Below are positions 24,201 to 36,269 of a DNA stretch of 64,000 nt, one piece after another. A program made the translations under genes and the position numbers. Source of the stretch: Acestrorhynchus altus (Eukaryota > Chordata > Actinopteri > Characiformes > Acestrorhynchidae); assembly GCA_034509495.1 (NCBI GenBank), contig CM067507.1:32305888-32369887 (forward strand), read 5' to 3'. Each line of letters starts with the position of its first letter. Within the stretch, counting starts at the first letter, position 1. Below the pieces are notes generated by a model, which saw only the letters and a program-made list of their open reading frames with translations, was not told the origin of the DNA and searched no databases.

Positions 24201-24289
24201 ACAGATAATAGTCTTTCTTAAGGCACCAGGATGAAGAGGTCTGATCATCATTCATCATCATCAACAAATAAATACTACCCAGAAGGAAG
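21223..24289. other. Unique flank including a GC-richer island
   Basis: 22.3-22.8 kb is noticeably richer in GC than its surroundings and carries a 210-aa plus-strand ORF with no recognisable domain and a composition like random GC-rich DNA. No splice-bounded coding match was found. Confidence 0.4.
22518..22587. promoter_or_regulatory. RFX X-box plus inverted CCAAT box
   Basis: GTTGCCAAGGCAAC at 22518-22531 is a perfect palindromic X-box (RFX site). CCATTGGCT at 22578-22586 is an inverted CCAAT box (NF-Y). The two lie about 50 bases apart in a locally GC-rich stretch. RFX and NF-Y sites often pair in promoters, including those of ciliary genes, but no transcript is visible here. Confidence 0.35.
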
Positions 24290-24770
24290 TGCTGGTTTGT
24301 GATGGCTTCTCAGATTTTGCAGCAGGGATCTAATAGCGTCCCACACATTGTCAATCAGGGATAGGTCTGGAGAGGTGTCTGGTCATCAAAGTGAGCTCTT
24401 CAGATGGCAGCAGTATGTGGATGAGTGTTGTCCTGTTGGAACAGCGCACCGGAGTGTGTGTTCAGAAAAAGGAAGGGTCACTGGTAGAAGGACCTCATTA
24501 ACTTCACACTGAGCTGTCAAAGTGCTTGTAATAAAGACCAAAGGTGATCCGGCATTGTACACAGCCCACAACATAACACCAGGACATCTGGAATTTTGAT
24601 GCATTACAACAAACCGATGAGCTTTACCACAGTACCTCCACACACAGTTTCCACAAAGTCGGCTGCTGAAGTTGAAGGTGACCTGCTGCCATTCTGAGCG
24701 ACTCCGTGACAGTCTGGCACAGCACCACTGCAGTCGTGTATTGCAACTGCTGATTCCTCCTGGGTGCAAT
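24290..24770 (-). mobile_element. Tc1-like transposase relic, family C copy 1
   Basis: Minus-strand frames read SEWQQVTFNFSSRLCGN, then RCPGVMLWAVYNAGSPLVF, then ITSTLTAQCEVNEVLLPV, then a shifted 'FQQDNTHPHTAAI'-like segment and WDAIRSLLQNLRS. This is the 'GVMVWGAI.Y..RSPLV.I.GTLTAQ.YV' Tc1-like subfamily. Inverted repeats are not seen. It lies in the 3' flank of sugct in the same orientation as the gene. Confidence 0.8.
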
Positions 24771-25437
24771 TATAGTGCATTTGTTTTTAAACAAGCAAAT
24801 TGGTACACAAAAATAAAACCCCTTTAACAGTATTTGAGGCCACTGGCAAAACTGTAATATTATATAAGAATGTTTTCTGCTCAACTGACTATGAATTAAG
24901 CAGGCCAAACAATGGCTCTGATGATAACAGAAAGCATATGATTTAAAAATGCTGCTGCATCCAGTGATGGTCTTCTACAGTGTGTGTGCCTGTGTGCTGT
25001 AGGGTTCCCCACTAGTCTCTGCATCCAATAAAAGATGTGAATCTGGCAAATACAGTGATGGAAACTGAATTTGAAAGTTTAAGGGGCTGCCTTAAGAGTT
25101 TAGAAATGGATTTTCCTTATTCCCATTACTGGGCTGAAAGATTTGAAAGATGTGAAACCTTATCTGCTGGTGACTCAGTGTGTGTTATTGATCAATCAAA
25201 TAGTACGAAGTGTCTGAAGTGATGTGACTGAAGGCCAGAAATCCAGACAGTGCTCCACTGGACCAGCCAACTGGAAGTCCAAGAACTCTGGGTCTGACCT
25301 GGCTGCGTCATTATGTCGTTATTGTTACATTTGCGGCTTGGTCTCAGATGTATATCTAATAGATTAATTACAAAAACATAACCACTGAATGTGGGAGGTA
25401 ACACCGGATTTCCCTTCACAGTGTCATGTAAGTGTAC
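24771..25437. other. sugct 3' flank or 3' UTR
   Basis: No repeat recognised. It could be 3' UTR if the distal AATAAA near 24072 is used. A plus-strand AATAAA at 25026-25031 has no matching gene. Confidence 0.35.
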
Positions 25438-25443
25438 TTTAAT
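25438..25443 (-). promoter_or_regulatory. Possible ATTAAA poly(A) signal for sugct
   Basis: Minus-strand ATTAAA about 60 bases after the stop codon, with GT-rich sequence about 30-80 bases further on. The hexamer is the commonest variant of AATAAA, but the 3' UTR would be very short. The next AATAAA on this strand lies near 24072, giving a UTR of about 1.4 kb that would run through a transposon relic. Either is possible. Confidence 0.3.
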
Positions 25444-25503
25444 GGGTGGAGATTGTTTGGTCATTTTTCGGGAGTAAACTCGGCCACGTTTAGTTCAGCT
25501 ATA

Positions 25504-25667
25504 TTAGTGAACTGCATTTTGAAAAACAGTCCGTGAAGCCAAAAGCTTGTTGATGACATCTTCACTATATCCCAGCGTGGCCCTCAGAACTTCTACCGTA
25601 TGTTGACCAATCACAGGGGGTGAGGTTGGCTTGCCAAATTGAAAGCTGCTGAACTGGACAGCAGGAC
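25504..25667 (-). CDS. sugct: Terminal coding exon of SUGCT-like family III CoA-transferase
   Basis: On the minus strand a good acceptor (pyrimidine-rich, ending tttacacag, just right of 25667) opens into a frame that runs to a TAA at 25504-25506. With the one-base codon carry-over from the upstream exon it reads G-PAVQFSSFQFGKPTSPP, then VIGQHTVEVLRATLGYSED, then VINKLLASRTVFQNAVH and stop. The GPAV(R/Q)(F/Y)S element, the PPP/PPV-(L/I)GQHT motif and the 'LGY(D/S)..I..LL' helix are the hallmark C-terminus of CaiB/BaiF family III CoA-transferases, and the order and length match SUGCT from my memory of the human protein. The enzyme is mitochondrial and moves CoA from succinyl-CoA to glutarate and related dicarboxylates; human deficiency gives glutaric aciduria type III. 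The final residues (TVFQNAVH) are less conserved. The family call is strong; the exact paralogue is inferred. Confidence 0.9.
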
Positions 25668-25894
25668 CTGTGTAAACAAAAATTCACCAAATTGATAAAT
25701 TGATCTAGTAAACGTGAGTCTACAATAATGTTTATATAAGGAGAACGTTAGAAATTGGTTAGCTGGTCTCAGTAAAGTTCAAGCACATCAGTCCATGAAT
25801 AATTTCATTTTAAAGACAGAACATTTCAGCTGAGAAGAAGAAAACGATGGAAATACCACATGAAAACGACATATTTTAAAAAGGGTATAAATGA

Positions 25895-26015
25895 CACTCT
25901 AAAACAGTGTATCCCAGTCCTGGACACAGTGGCACCACTGCCAAGGTGGAGAACCTTTGAAGCATTGAATCTGTTGAAAGAGAAGGAGAGAAGCTCAAAG
26001 GCTCATTAATGGACA
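25895..26015. repeat. Foldback-type repeat fragment
   Basis: The text 'acagtgtatcccagtcctgg' is the start of a common fish repeat ('..ccaggactgggat..'). The remainder is not recognised. Confidence 0.25.
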
Positions 26016-26268
26016 GACAAACAGCCTAAGAAGGATCACATAATGCAAACTAAATCTACGCTAAACTGTGTTTAAGCCAAAGCTTTTTTAAGCTAAACCA
26101 TAAATCACTACACCATAGCAGGTATTCTGTCTTGTGTCATCTTTTGTCAACATCAAAGGCTTGTGTCTTGAGTTCAAAGGCATCTTGGGACTCCTTTTAA
26201 ATGGCACTTTAGTGAGTTAAGAGGAAGAGGATTTGCTCAATGCCACGAATGTCAATGCAAATAACAAA

Positions 26269-26340
26269 ATAATAATAATAATAATAATAACAACAATAAT
26301 AAATAATAATAATAATAATAACAATAATGATAATAATAAA
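26269..26340. repeat. (AAT)n imperfect microsatellite
   Basis: AAT units interrupted by CAA and GAT, within AT-rich intronic DNA. A short AT run follows at 26684-26701. Confidence 0.9.
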
Positions 26341-26809
26341 ATAAATAAGCGTGTGTAATATGCCATGAATGAGACTTCAGATATAGGTTAATTCAGATAT
26401 AGGTTAATTAAAGGGTAAACAACATTACATTCACAAAGCTGATATTTATCATTGTCCTTTCATTTTAAAACCCTTGTAAGAAAAAGTATTACTATAACTT
26501 TTTTTAAAGAAAAATAAAAAAATGCAGAGACCCTAGAGTTGCCAGGTTTGCAGTTTTTTCATTAAACTTGGATTGGATTAGTTTTAGGGTTTACTTCCAA
26601 AATCTCTAAAACATTACTTTCATAATAAAGGTGAATAATTATGATTTATTACTAAATTATCAGTAACATTATATATCATTTGTAATATATATATATATAT
26701 AGTGTAATATACTAATATATAGCTGGGAATACTTCACTTCTATGCATGGATTGAGGTCAACACAGGCCTTTCACCACCAATTTCGGAGAGAATAATCTAC
26801 AGGGAACAT

Positions 26810-27270
26810 ATGGAAAACAGTGGCACGCAAGAGGTTTTGCTCACTTCTGCTAACAGAATGCCCCATTTACAGCGGGTGAACACAAAAATACCACTGTTCT
26901 TAACTGGAAATGTTATCTGGTCAGATGAATCTTGTTTCCACTTGTATGTGAATGATGCTACATGTTGTGCTCATTGTCGACCTCAGAAAGTCTTCAACCA
27001 CGCAAGGTGTGGTTCAAGCTGGAGGAAGCTCTGTGATGTTGTGGGGGTGTTTTAATTATGTGGGACTGAGGGCTTTGGTTGAGCTGCTGGACAACCAGAT
27101 TTTGCCCTTTGCTTAATAACAGGAAAATAACATTCCTGTGCCTGAATTTCAAGATGACAATTCTCACATTCACAGGGTTATGTGACTGACTGACATGATG
27201 AACATTCAGGAGCATTCACACATCTGGCCTGTTCTGCAGTAAAATGCCAGGGAAGGCAATCACAAAATCT
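26810..27270 (+). mobile_element. Tc1/mariner-like transposase relic
   Basis: Plus-strand pieces read NVIWSDESCFHLYVND, then GGSSVMLWGCFNYVGLRALV, then ELLDNQILPFA, followed by 'FQDDNSHIHR' at the QQDN.(R/P)H position. The first catalytic D (WSDES) and the GGSS.MLWGCF block are clear. Frameshifts separate the pieces. No inverted repeats were recognised. Confidence 0.75.
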
Positions 27271-27274
27271 GGAC

Positions 27275-28632
27275 AAGCTGCTAAATTCTTTGTTGTAAGA
27301 ATGGCTGAACAGTGATCTCACCTGCATCCAGTCCATGACAAATCAAATTACAGATCAAATAGGTGACATTCTATCTGGTATTTGCTGCTAAACGCCTATG
27401 GACAGATACAGGACTTGTGGACTAACAGTATGCTACACGGTTAGAAAGAGGTATTACGAAGTGTGTGGTGTGTCGACTTTTGGCAATTACTCATTAAAAT
27501 ACATTTTTATGCAAGAGGTTGATTATATTACACACAAATCGTATTGTTCAATATGCTTTACGGTTACACATGGGTTTCTGAACGATACACTGGAATAAAA
27601 ACCTGATCATAAAAAATCGATGACACTAAGTAGATTGAGTTACTCTGATCATTAGAGACATTGGCATCCCAGGCTCTTCCTTCCAATTAATTTCGCAGAA
27701 ACTAATTACCCACCCTTTTCCACAGTCCTGTGACCAACCTCAGGTAGACGTGGAAAAGCAAATGGATGACTGATGTTCATAAATTGGTTCATGCAATGAA
27801 AAGGTGAACACCCACCCACGTACTGTTTAAATATGCAGAACTGAGCAGTTCCTTTCACGCTGCTTTGAATGCGTCTTCTCCTACGCACCTAGAGGTCAGG
27901 CCCCTGTGGATTGATTTAGCCCCTTACTGGCACAGTAAAAACATGTTTTGATTGCTTCGGCTCCACATTTAATGCCTCTCGACACAATGACAAAATTTTC
28001 AAAGCACTGACGGCCCATGATGACAAGAGGTAAGGCCTGTCATGTGTTATTAGAGGCACGTTGGAAAGAATTGGGTTTCACATACAAAGTAAGATAACAT
28101 GAGAACCACGGAAACTTGAGTTGGACAAGCCATTCAAGTTAGAGGAGCCACATCTCTATGTCTCTTGCCCAATCGTGCCATTTATAACTATTTCCCCATG
28201 TTCTTTTTGATAGATTGTGCTTCTCATTTGAAGCAGAGAAATAGAAATTCTGGCCTGGCCTAAGATGCTGCTGTTCATGATCTCTGGGGTTGATGTCAAG
28301 GAGATTAAATTACTGCGGTGATTCAAACATTCTCAGTCAACCAAAAAACGTCCAAATAAATCAAGATGTGTAATAAGGGCTATGTGTACTGAAGTTGAGT
28401 CCTGCTCTGTAGGTTTAAAATCCAACCCAAAAGGCAATGTCTAGGTTTGTAATCCAGTGCTCCTCTGTAGACCAACTGGAATCCTCTTACAGGGGAAACA
28501 GACTGTCCTATCAGTGCGCTTAAAAACAACGAACCAAACATTGCAAAAATGCATGTATTTCAGTGAGATTCACCATGCCAGGTGAATTCTGCCCACATGA
28601 CTACCAGGTAAATACAATTCACCTGTGAACTT
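27275..28632. other. Intronic unique DNA, no gene recognised
   Basis: 27.95-28.35 kb is high-complexity and repeat-free (for example 'gatgtcaaggagattaaatt') and could hold conserved non-coding DNA; nothing coding is seen. Confidence 0.35.
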
Positions 28633-28882
28633 CCACACCAAGCTCAACTTGGTGAACTTTGAATTTGCATCCACAATCAATATGTTGCTTCTCTGGCTTT
28701 GTGACAAAAACTGCATTGTCTGTCTACGCCAGCGCTGATTGTTATACAGCTATACAGTCACAAGAGTGAGGCAGTATAGCTTACTAGCTACAGTTAGATG
28801 GTACTTATGTTCTTTATCATATTCACGGCTGTTGCTACAGCATGAGCAGTTGCACCTCTTCAGATGTGAAACTACTCATTTC
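28633..28882 (+). repeat. Unclassified dispersed repeat, copy 1
   Basis: Aligns with 41281-41575: ggtgaactttgaatttgcat, tctctggctttgtgac, then tcacggctgttgctacagca and 'agatgtgaaactactcat', in the same order in both. It shows no coding relic. The central part differs by indels. Confidence 0.6.
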
Positions 28883-28929
28883 CAACCCCCAGAAACTCTT
28901 AAACAAGATGACTTTTTTTGTTTTCATCC

Positions 28930-29430
28930 TTTACAGTTTCTAACAGAATTTGAAAAGAGCCCAAAGCAATGGTTTAGGAGTTGTTCAGTCCTCGTCTGGG
29001 AGATCTTTGGCCATTCTACCATGGAAAAAGTCAAATCTTGTGAGAATTTTTGTCGTCTTTCTGCACTGCTCTTTTGTGGTGTTTTGATACTGCGAGGTGT
29101 ATTTAAGATCACTATCCTGCTGCAGAATTGATCCACTTTTCATCTTCATCACAGACAGTGAGATGTATTACTTTCAGAATTAGCTGGTACTGAACTGAAT
29201 CTATTTCTACCTCTACCAGTAAAATGTTCCCTGCGGCACTGGATGCAACACAAGCCCATAGTATAAACAATCCAGCCCTGTGCTTAACATTTGGAGAGGT
29301 ATTCTTTTCATGAAATTATATTTGAACATATATGTCAGTTGATTCAAAATTTTACTCACATTCATCACAACACTATGCTGATGATAATCACAGTTAGTCA
29401 ATTAGAGTCCAAATGCTAGTATTTCAGTGA
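28930..29430 (-). mobile_element. Tc1-like transposase relic, family E copy 1
   Basis: Minus strand. Entering from the right, 'aagaatacctctccaaatg' and 'gggcttgtgttgcatccagt' encode the 'MVWACVAASGTGNI' block. Next is 'ctgcagcaggatagtgatct' (LQQDSDLKYTS, the second catalytic D), then 'atggtagaatggccaaagat' (MVEWPKISQ, cf. EWPSQSPDLNP). Stops interrupt the frame. Confidence 0.7.
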
Positions 29431-29594
29431 GGTTTTATGAGTGTGCATTCGATTATATCGCTAAATGTAACTGATAACGTATCAAGCTCTGCAAGAAGAG
29501 TGTTTTACAGGAGGGTATTTGGGCCAAATTTGTTAGAAAGCATTTTCCAGATTAATGCATAATAACATGTTAACACTGACGTCATTATATTTTA

Positions 29595-30775
29595 CAGTGC
29601 CTTAAGAAAGTATTCACCCCCTTTTCATTTTTCACGTTTTGCTCCCTCACAACCTGGAATTAAAATGGATTATGTGAGGATTTGCATCATTTCATTGACA
29701 GAACATGCCCATAATCCTGAACACTTGATTTTTTTTCAAACAACAAATAGGACAAAAAAACTTCAGTCTTCATAACTCCCTTTGTAGAGCCCCATTGAGG
29801 CAATTACAGCTGCAAGTCGCTTTGGATGGATCTCTATGAGCTTACAACATCTTGCCAATGGGATTTTTGCCCATTCCTCAAGGCAAAACTGCTCCAGCTC
29901 CATTAAGTTCGATGGTTTCCACTGGTGAACAGCAATCGTCAAGTCTGCTCACATAGTCTCAATTGGATTAAGGTCTGGGCTTGACTTGACTAGGCCATTC
30001 CAATACATTTACACATTTCCCCTCGCTGCTTTAGCAGTATGCTTCGGGTCATTGTCCTGTTGGAAGGTGAACCACCGTCCCAGGCTTAAATCACTGACAG
30101 ACTGAACTTTTGTTCAAGAATATCCTTGAATTTAACACCATCCATCTTCCCCTAGACTCTGATCAGTTTCCCTGTCCCTGCTGCTGAAAAACATCCCCAC
30201 AGCTTGATGATGCCATGACTATGTTTCACTGTGGGGATGGTGACCTCCGGGTGATGAGATGTGTTGGTTCCGAGCCAGACATAGCGTTTTCATTTTGATC
30301 TCATCTGACCAGAGCACCTTTCACCATGTTCTTTCCATTTGATGATAATGGATCTGATGGTGCTCCAGGGGATCATCAGATATTTGGATATTTTTTACAA
30401 CTCAACCCTGACATGTACTTTTCGTCAACTTTGTCCCTGACTTGTTTGGAGATCTCGGTCTTCATGCTGTTGTTTGGTTAGTGGTGCCTCTTGCCTAATG
30501 GTGTTGCAGCCTCTAGGTGCATACTGACAGATCATGTGATCCTTAGATTGCACACAGGTGTACTTCATTTCACTAAGCATGTGACTTTGGAAGATAATTG
30601 ATTGCTCCAGAACTATTTATAACAAAGGGATAACAAAGGAATACACGTACACATGCACATTCTCAGTTTTCACCAACTTCAAATTCATATAAAAAATAAC
30701 AACAATATAAAAAAAACAAACAACCAAAGAAAAAAAACATTTAAAAACAGGTTGTAATACGTTTGCAAGGCATTG
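29595..30775 (-). mobile_element. Near full-length degenerate Tc1 element with TA target site
   Basis: Left end cagtgccttaagaaagtatt follows TA at 29593-29594. Right end acgtttgcaaggcattg is followed by TA at 30776-30777. The ends are inverted (cagtgccttaagaaagtatt against caatgccttgcaaacgtatt), length 1181. Reading the minus strand there is the leader with 'tgtgcaatctaaggatcac', the helix-turn-helix region with 'gagatctccaaacaagtcag', the 'accatccccacagtgaaaca' DDE block and 'ttcaccttccaacaggacaa' (FQQDN). Then comes 'aatggcctagtcaagtcaag', where the PDLNPIE box should follow. Many stops are present; one or two segments are short. Confidence 0.92.
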
Positions 30776-31129
30776 TAAGTTCAGGACTTGTTTCCCACAT
30801 GCTACAGGCTTGCTTTGATGTGCTTGTTATAGTGCGTAATGCTGCATTTTGTGGTTTGGAGTCAGGAAAGGTTTTCTCCTGAGACTCATATGAAGGTCAT
30901 ACTTGCGCAGGTGTTGTTGCAAACAGTGCACCACAACCACTCCAGTGCCTGAAAAATCTTACTTACCAAATTATTTTGCAATGAAACAGGAGCTCTGATT
31001 TGCCTTTCTGAGAACTTCTTACTGAGAATCAGTGCCTTCTGTACACAACTTCTGTTTATCTAATACCACACCCTTACAAATAAAGGTGCTACAAATTAGC
31101 AATGCAATAATGGTCCTATAAAGAAGTAT

Positions 31130-31320
31130 TTTGTAATGGACATGTGGAGTGTAAAGAACCTTTTAAATGCTTAAAAAGGCTTTACTTTATGTAACGGTTC
31201 TTTACCTTCACATATCTCTAATATGAGCATGGTTCTTTATGGAACTATAAGAGATTCTTCTATGGTACTGCTCAAAGAACCACCGGAAGCACCTTCATTT
31301 TAAATAGTGGTACATTCTAA
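31130..31320. repeat. 'Ggttcttta..gaacc' type interspersed repeat
   Basis: Repeated self-complementary words (gtaaagaacc, acggttctttacc, atggttctttatggaact, ctcaaagaaccacc) as in a common non-autonomous fish repeat; related to 18530-18730. Confidence 0.45.
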
Positions 31321-33039
31321 AGTGGCTCACACAATGCATTTCTGGGCCTACGTGATGTTTAGGAGTGAACATAGGAAGACCCTACAACACTATGAAATAA
31401 AAATAGTGAAGAAGGTAGACGTTCATTAAATGCTACATTTTAAAGTAGAACACATGAAATCATATGTAGTATAAGAATGCATTAATGATGAAGCTCAGTA
31501 CCAGATAACACCAGTGAGAGTGAAGGGCAGTGAAGGCGGTTTCAAACGAAACCAGAGGCAGCAGGGTGACGGCTGATGAGGACGAAACAACCATTAAAAT
31601 AAAAGACAGAAGAGGGAGGGAGACACAGAACTTGAACATGATTGTGTGCGTGTGTGCGGTTTCGCAGCCTCAGCAGTTAGGAGCGATGCCTTAACCACAT
31701 CCTCCATTTTCTCCCTCCCTCTCTCCTCCCCTGCTTCTCGTTCCTCTGTTTCTGCTCATAGTGCCACGGGCTCTTCATTGTCTCCAGTGTTAACATCTGC
31801 TTCTCCTCAGCCCATAGCCTGGCGAGGGAGAGAGACACTCCTCTCTCCTCCGCAGGCATGGTTCAAGGGTTTCCTTTCCTTCTTCCGTAACAAAGCCTTC
31901 TCTGTCCTCTTCACCAATTCAGTGCTAGATTCATCCGTTGCTGCTTCTCTTTTCTAGACTATAACAACAAACTCAAAGCTACAGATCTCCTCTACATGGG
32001 CATGGAGGAGGGACAAAGAGTAAGGCAATCAGAGCAAAGTCATAGCATGTGAATGTTTTTGAAGGAAAATTGGTCCTTGCTGTCATATCACAAATGAGGA
32101 TGTCAAAAGGTCACTCCTTGCCTCTGCTTTTGGAAATTTACGGAGAACTATATACTACCCTGATATCCTAAACGGACATCCATTAGCTGGGCTAAACGGC
32201 CCCTGACATTTTGTGAACGATATGGAAACTGGTGTCCTGTGGGCCTCTGATTGCATGTAAATATTAGCATCCGACCATGAAACACTTTCAACCCCTTCCT
32301 GAATGGAAACGCCATGAGTGTAGTTTTCCGGTGTTTCCATGGAGATTCCCTGTGGCATGAGGAACACCAGCGCTGGACTCTTTCCTGTAGTATGGGTAAG
32401 AATCAGTAATGATTTGATCTTTTGGAGGTTACCACCATTTCCATTGCCTAATACACAGTTTTTACGCACTTGTACAATACTGCTGCTGCCAACTGACTCT
32501 TGACAAAATCCTGATGGTAAATCCGGTCGGCTCTTAACCCAGAATCCCTGGGTGGTGCTTGGCTCAGGCAACATGGACAACATCCAGCATACAGAGGCAA
32601 ACTAGAATCGGAGCCAGGACAAGCCAAACCTCTTACAAACAAAGAGCAAGAAAGGAGAAAGGATTTCATTAGAACAATTCAAACAGGTTGTGGGCTTCAA
32701 AGAGTCACTTTCAAAGTTTTAAGCCAGGTGGAATTCAGAGCAAGTTATGGGGAAATGATTTCTTAAAAAAAAAAAGAAGAAGATACTATTTATTATCTAG
32801 GAAGTACACAGATACCTGCAAGGCTCATCTATGCAATGATATAAAAAGAGACAAGCAATAGAAAGTAAGATCCAACCTGTAGGGCTGAGCAGGGAAAGAG
32901 GGTATGGATGAGTAATGACACATGCATAACAAAGGTGAAGCCAGCAGTATTGTTGAACTGCAATGCTGTTTGACAGGAAGATAAAGGTTCCCAGTAACAA
33001 TAAATTATTACAAATTGGCATCAGATATAACACAACATG
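31321..33039. other. Intronic unique DNA
   Basis: No coding match. 32155-32500 is repeat-free with a 'tgcatgtaaatattagcatc' block resembling POU and forkhead sites, a weak candidate regulatory element. The 142-aa minus-strand ORF there has no recognisable domain. Confidence 0.35.
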
Positions 33040-33560
33040 CCAGTCTCAGCATGGAGTTGTAGAGGTTCCTAATGGTGTTCTGTGATAATCCATCCCATAG
33101 CATCCCACATATTTTCAGTTGGTGAGAGGTCTGGCAATGTGACTGTCCATGAAATAGCAGATGTGTCTTCAAGGCAAGCTCTTGAGAAGGCAGTACGCAG
33201 ATAAACATTGTTGAAAAAATGCACCACAGTGCACATTCAGAACAGTGAGGGCACTGGTTGCAGGACCTCATTAACGTTCCCCCTTCGCACTGTCAAAGTG
33301 CCTGTAATGAAGACCAAAGGTGATGAGGTATTGTATGAAATTGCACCCCACACTATGACACCATGCCTTGTAAACATAAAAACGTTGATGCTGGTGCCTC
33401 CACACCAGCCAAGGTGACCCACGGCCATTTTGAGTGACTCCATGACAGTTTGGCACCACAGCTGCAGTTGTGAATTGCAAACGGTTGTTTCCTTCTGGAT
33501 GATGCTTTGGATCACTGTCCACTGGAAGGTCCAACATCAGACCAGTTTTCATGACAGAGC
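33040..33560 (-). mobile_element. Tc1-like transposase relic, family C copy 2
   Basis: Minus-strand frames give 'VIVWGAISYNTSSPLVFITG', TLTVRRGNVNEVLQPV and, at the end, LSQNTIRNLYNSML. The same block order as the copies at 24.3 and 55.9 kb defines the family. Frameshifts and a short internal loss are present; inverted repeats are not seen. Confidence 0.8.
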
Positions 33561-33723
33561 AAACTATATTTTGCCCAACACACCACTGCCTTAAGGGAGG
33601 GAAAAAACAGCCGTAGAAATAGCATTTTCTTAGACTCTAGACCCTCTACACTGTAAAAGTCTCAAGAATCTGGTTACTGATAACAGAAGTTCTTATTCTT
33701 CTAATACGTAATAAGAGTAATTA

Positions 33724-33833
33724 TTCTTCTTCTTTCAGCTGCTCCCTTTAGGGGACGCTACAGCGGATCATCTGCCTCCATCTTACCCTATCCCCTGCCT
33801 CCTCTACTGTGCACTCTTTAACCATTAAACCAT
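33724..33833. repeat. Interspersed repeat fragment of uncertain class
   Basis: 'ctttcagctgctcccttta', 'ggggacgctacagcggatca' and 'tctgcctccatcttacccta' form a string seen very widely in fish genomes; I cannot assign it to a class with certainty. Confidence 0.45.
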
Positions 33834-35989
33834 GGATCTCAGTTGTCAACAAGGCACTGTTTAGTCTAATGGTTACAGAGGCCAGTGTGCTGTCCACTGT
33901 GGGTGGTAATGCCTGAACTGTAATAATTCATATTGCCTTTGGCATGAACACACTGGCCAGTGTTCAGCCTCACTTATAAGATCACACCTCACACAGGTGT
34001 AGGTGTTCCCAAGCTGTCTCCTGAGGTAAGCTTCATATTCAATTTACATACTGATATCAACACAATGAATACAAACAATATTCACTGTGTTCACTGCAAA
34101 TCTCCAAAGCTCTCTTCATGGGAGACTAGTATTAGATATGATTATTATTTGTGCTTCAACACTTGGTTTGGTAAACTAGTGCTTAATGTTAAATCAGGTG
34201 AGCAGGTGATTGAATTGAACATCTTCACACGCTGGCTGGAGGCATCCAGGAGATATGTGGTACCAAGCTTTGTCTTCTTGTTCACGAGATGTCAACTAAT
34301 TTCTCCCAAATGAGAAATCCTTGTTACATTTTATTGCATTTATGTTTACCCGCATCTGTTCAAATAAAAGATGGTGTTTTTGAAATGTGGACATTTTTTT
34401 GATAAACATGGATGGATGCATGGGATGGACAGAAGAATTCTGGAGAATTCTCCAATTTCACTGAGGCCTAAAATGTTCTTTATTAAATATATATTGAAAA
34501 ATAATGATTTAGGCAGTAAATCAGCTTCATTGAACTGAAACAACATTTCAAGACATTCTACACTGGATATCCCTTTCTTGCAACACTGGCTCTCTTCCCA
34601 GCATCAAACAGCAGAGGGACAGGATAAGAGGAGGGAAGCATGTGTGAGGCTTCACTGCGATCCCCCCACGGCCCCCAGCAATGACTAGAGCCGTCAGCCC
34701 GGGGTGAACATCTTCATCAGAGGTGCTTTGAGCCCACGCAACAAGTCGCCCCTTTCAGTCTCTTTAATCAGCCACCCTGTCTCTTTTTAACTTCTCCCTG
34801 CATCTTTAATGGGCACAAGTGAGTGAGAGATGAAGAGTATGAGAAAGACAAGTGTGGAAATGGATCAAAGGCGACAGAGGCATAAGAGGAAGAGACTGAG
34901 AAAAAGAGAGAGAAGAAAAGACCAGGGGCTTTCAAAAAGTCAATTAAACGGTACTTTTCAGCACATCAGTTTAATTTTGTATTACAAGATTAAAGGTCTG
35001 GTATGTTTTTTTCTTAACCAGGTTCCAAAGTAAAGTATAAGTGTAGGTGGTGAGAATGTAAAAATTAGAACCAGATGAATTCATTCATGATGTCTGGAAA
35101 CGGTGAGTCACTTCTGATGCTCTTTCACAAAGGTTGAAACAGAACTCCATTCATTGAGGTTCATGTTTGTATGTAATGACTCCAGAAATGTGTGCCAAAT
35201 GAGAAATAGGGGAAATCAAACATTTCCACAAGAGTGAAGTCCAAACTAACACTAACACCCCGTTTAAACGCGCAAGCCTTCACAAAGCAAAGCGCTTGAC
35301 TGAAAGTGAGAATAGAATACTGTGGTCTTCAATACTAGAATGAAATAAAAGATATTTTATGACTTGGACAACTTAATCTTAAATGATCCCTGCCAAACCA
35401 TTTGAGGTACACTCGTAATTCTAAACTTGAAATACTCAAGAGGAATGAAGAAGAAAAAAAAAAAAAAAAAAAAAAAAAGGAACTGAAATAACACAAATTA
35501 AAAGCTAGACAACACCGTAACATTGTATGTCTGAGACCCCGTATCATGACTAATAGATTTCCTGTGAGTAGATGTGGGATGACCTAAATTCTCCTAAAAT
35601 GAAAATAGCCAGCGGGAGAATCACAATAGAACGAACGCGATCCACAGACGTTTGATTTGAGAGAGGTCCCCCATAGCATTGGCACAGCTGCTTGCGCTGA
35701 ATAGCAGGGTCATTTCAGGATGGGTAAGTCATGTTGTGTGTCCTTTGGTGACATAAGAGAATTTCTACACTAAGATGTGAACTGAAGATGTGTTTCACGC
35801 ACAGGCACTCAAGGCTTTTTGAAGAAGACTTTTGTCCTCTTGGAAAAAATGGCTACTAAATAAAGTAATGCACCAACCTGTATCAAATCTCACTTTATGA
35901 TGCAGCCTCCGAGGGAAAACGTGATCTAAATCTCTGGCTGGTTTGACTGTTTCTATACTTGCTGATCTTTTAGATGTTCATGCACAACC
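33834..35989. other. Intronic unique DNA with a long A run
   Basis: A pure A tract lies at about 35454-35478. 34600-34830 is repeat-free and GC-richer, with 'tctctttaatcagccaccct'; a weak conserved-element candidate. No coding match. Confidence 0.35.
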
Positions 35990-36130
35990 GTCTCTCGAAC
36001 AAGGGTCACCGGTGCTGCTCCTGGAGAGCTACATTTAGACATTAGATTTAACCCTAATCATCCTCCAACTAATTAGTGCCTCAGACGTTCTTCTTTAGAG
36101 TTTAAAGATGATTGAAAGTTTTGCAAGCAT
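35990..36130. repeat. Foldback-type repeat fragment
   Basis: 'gtgctgctcctggagagcta' and 'gatttaaccctaatcatcct' followed by 'aactaattagtgcctcaga' match the first half of a common fish repeat of the form 'cctggagatctac..ctaatcaaacacacctgat'. Confidence 0.45.
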
Positions 36131-36269
36131 AAAAGCCTTGATGAGAGAGGTCAACAGGAAATGACCAGACTGAATTGATCGGACGAAAAAAAGATTCAAT
36201 AACTCAGATGTGGTGAGGAAAACATCAAACATCTACTTGATGATGATGTTTGCACCAGGTCACAAAGCA

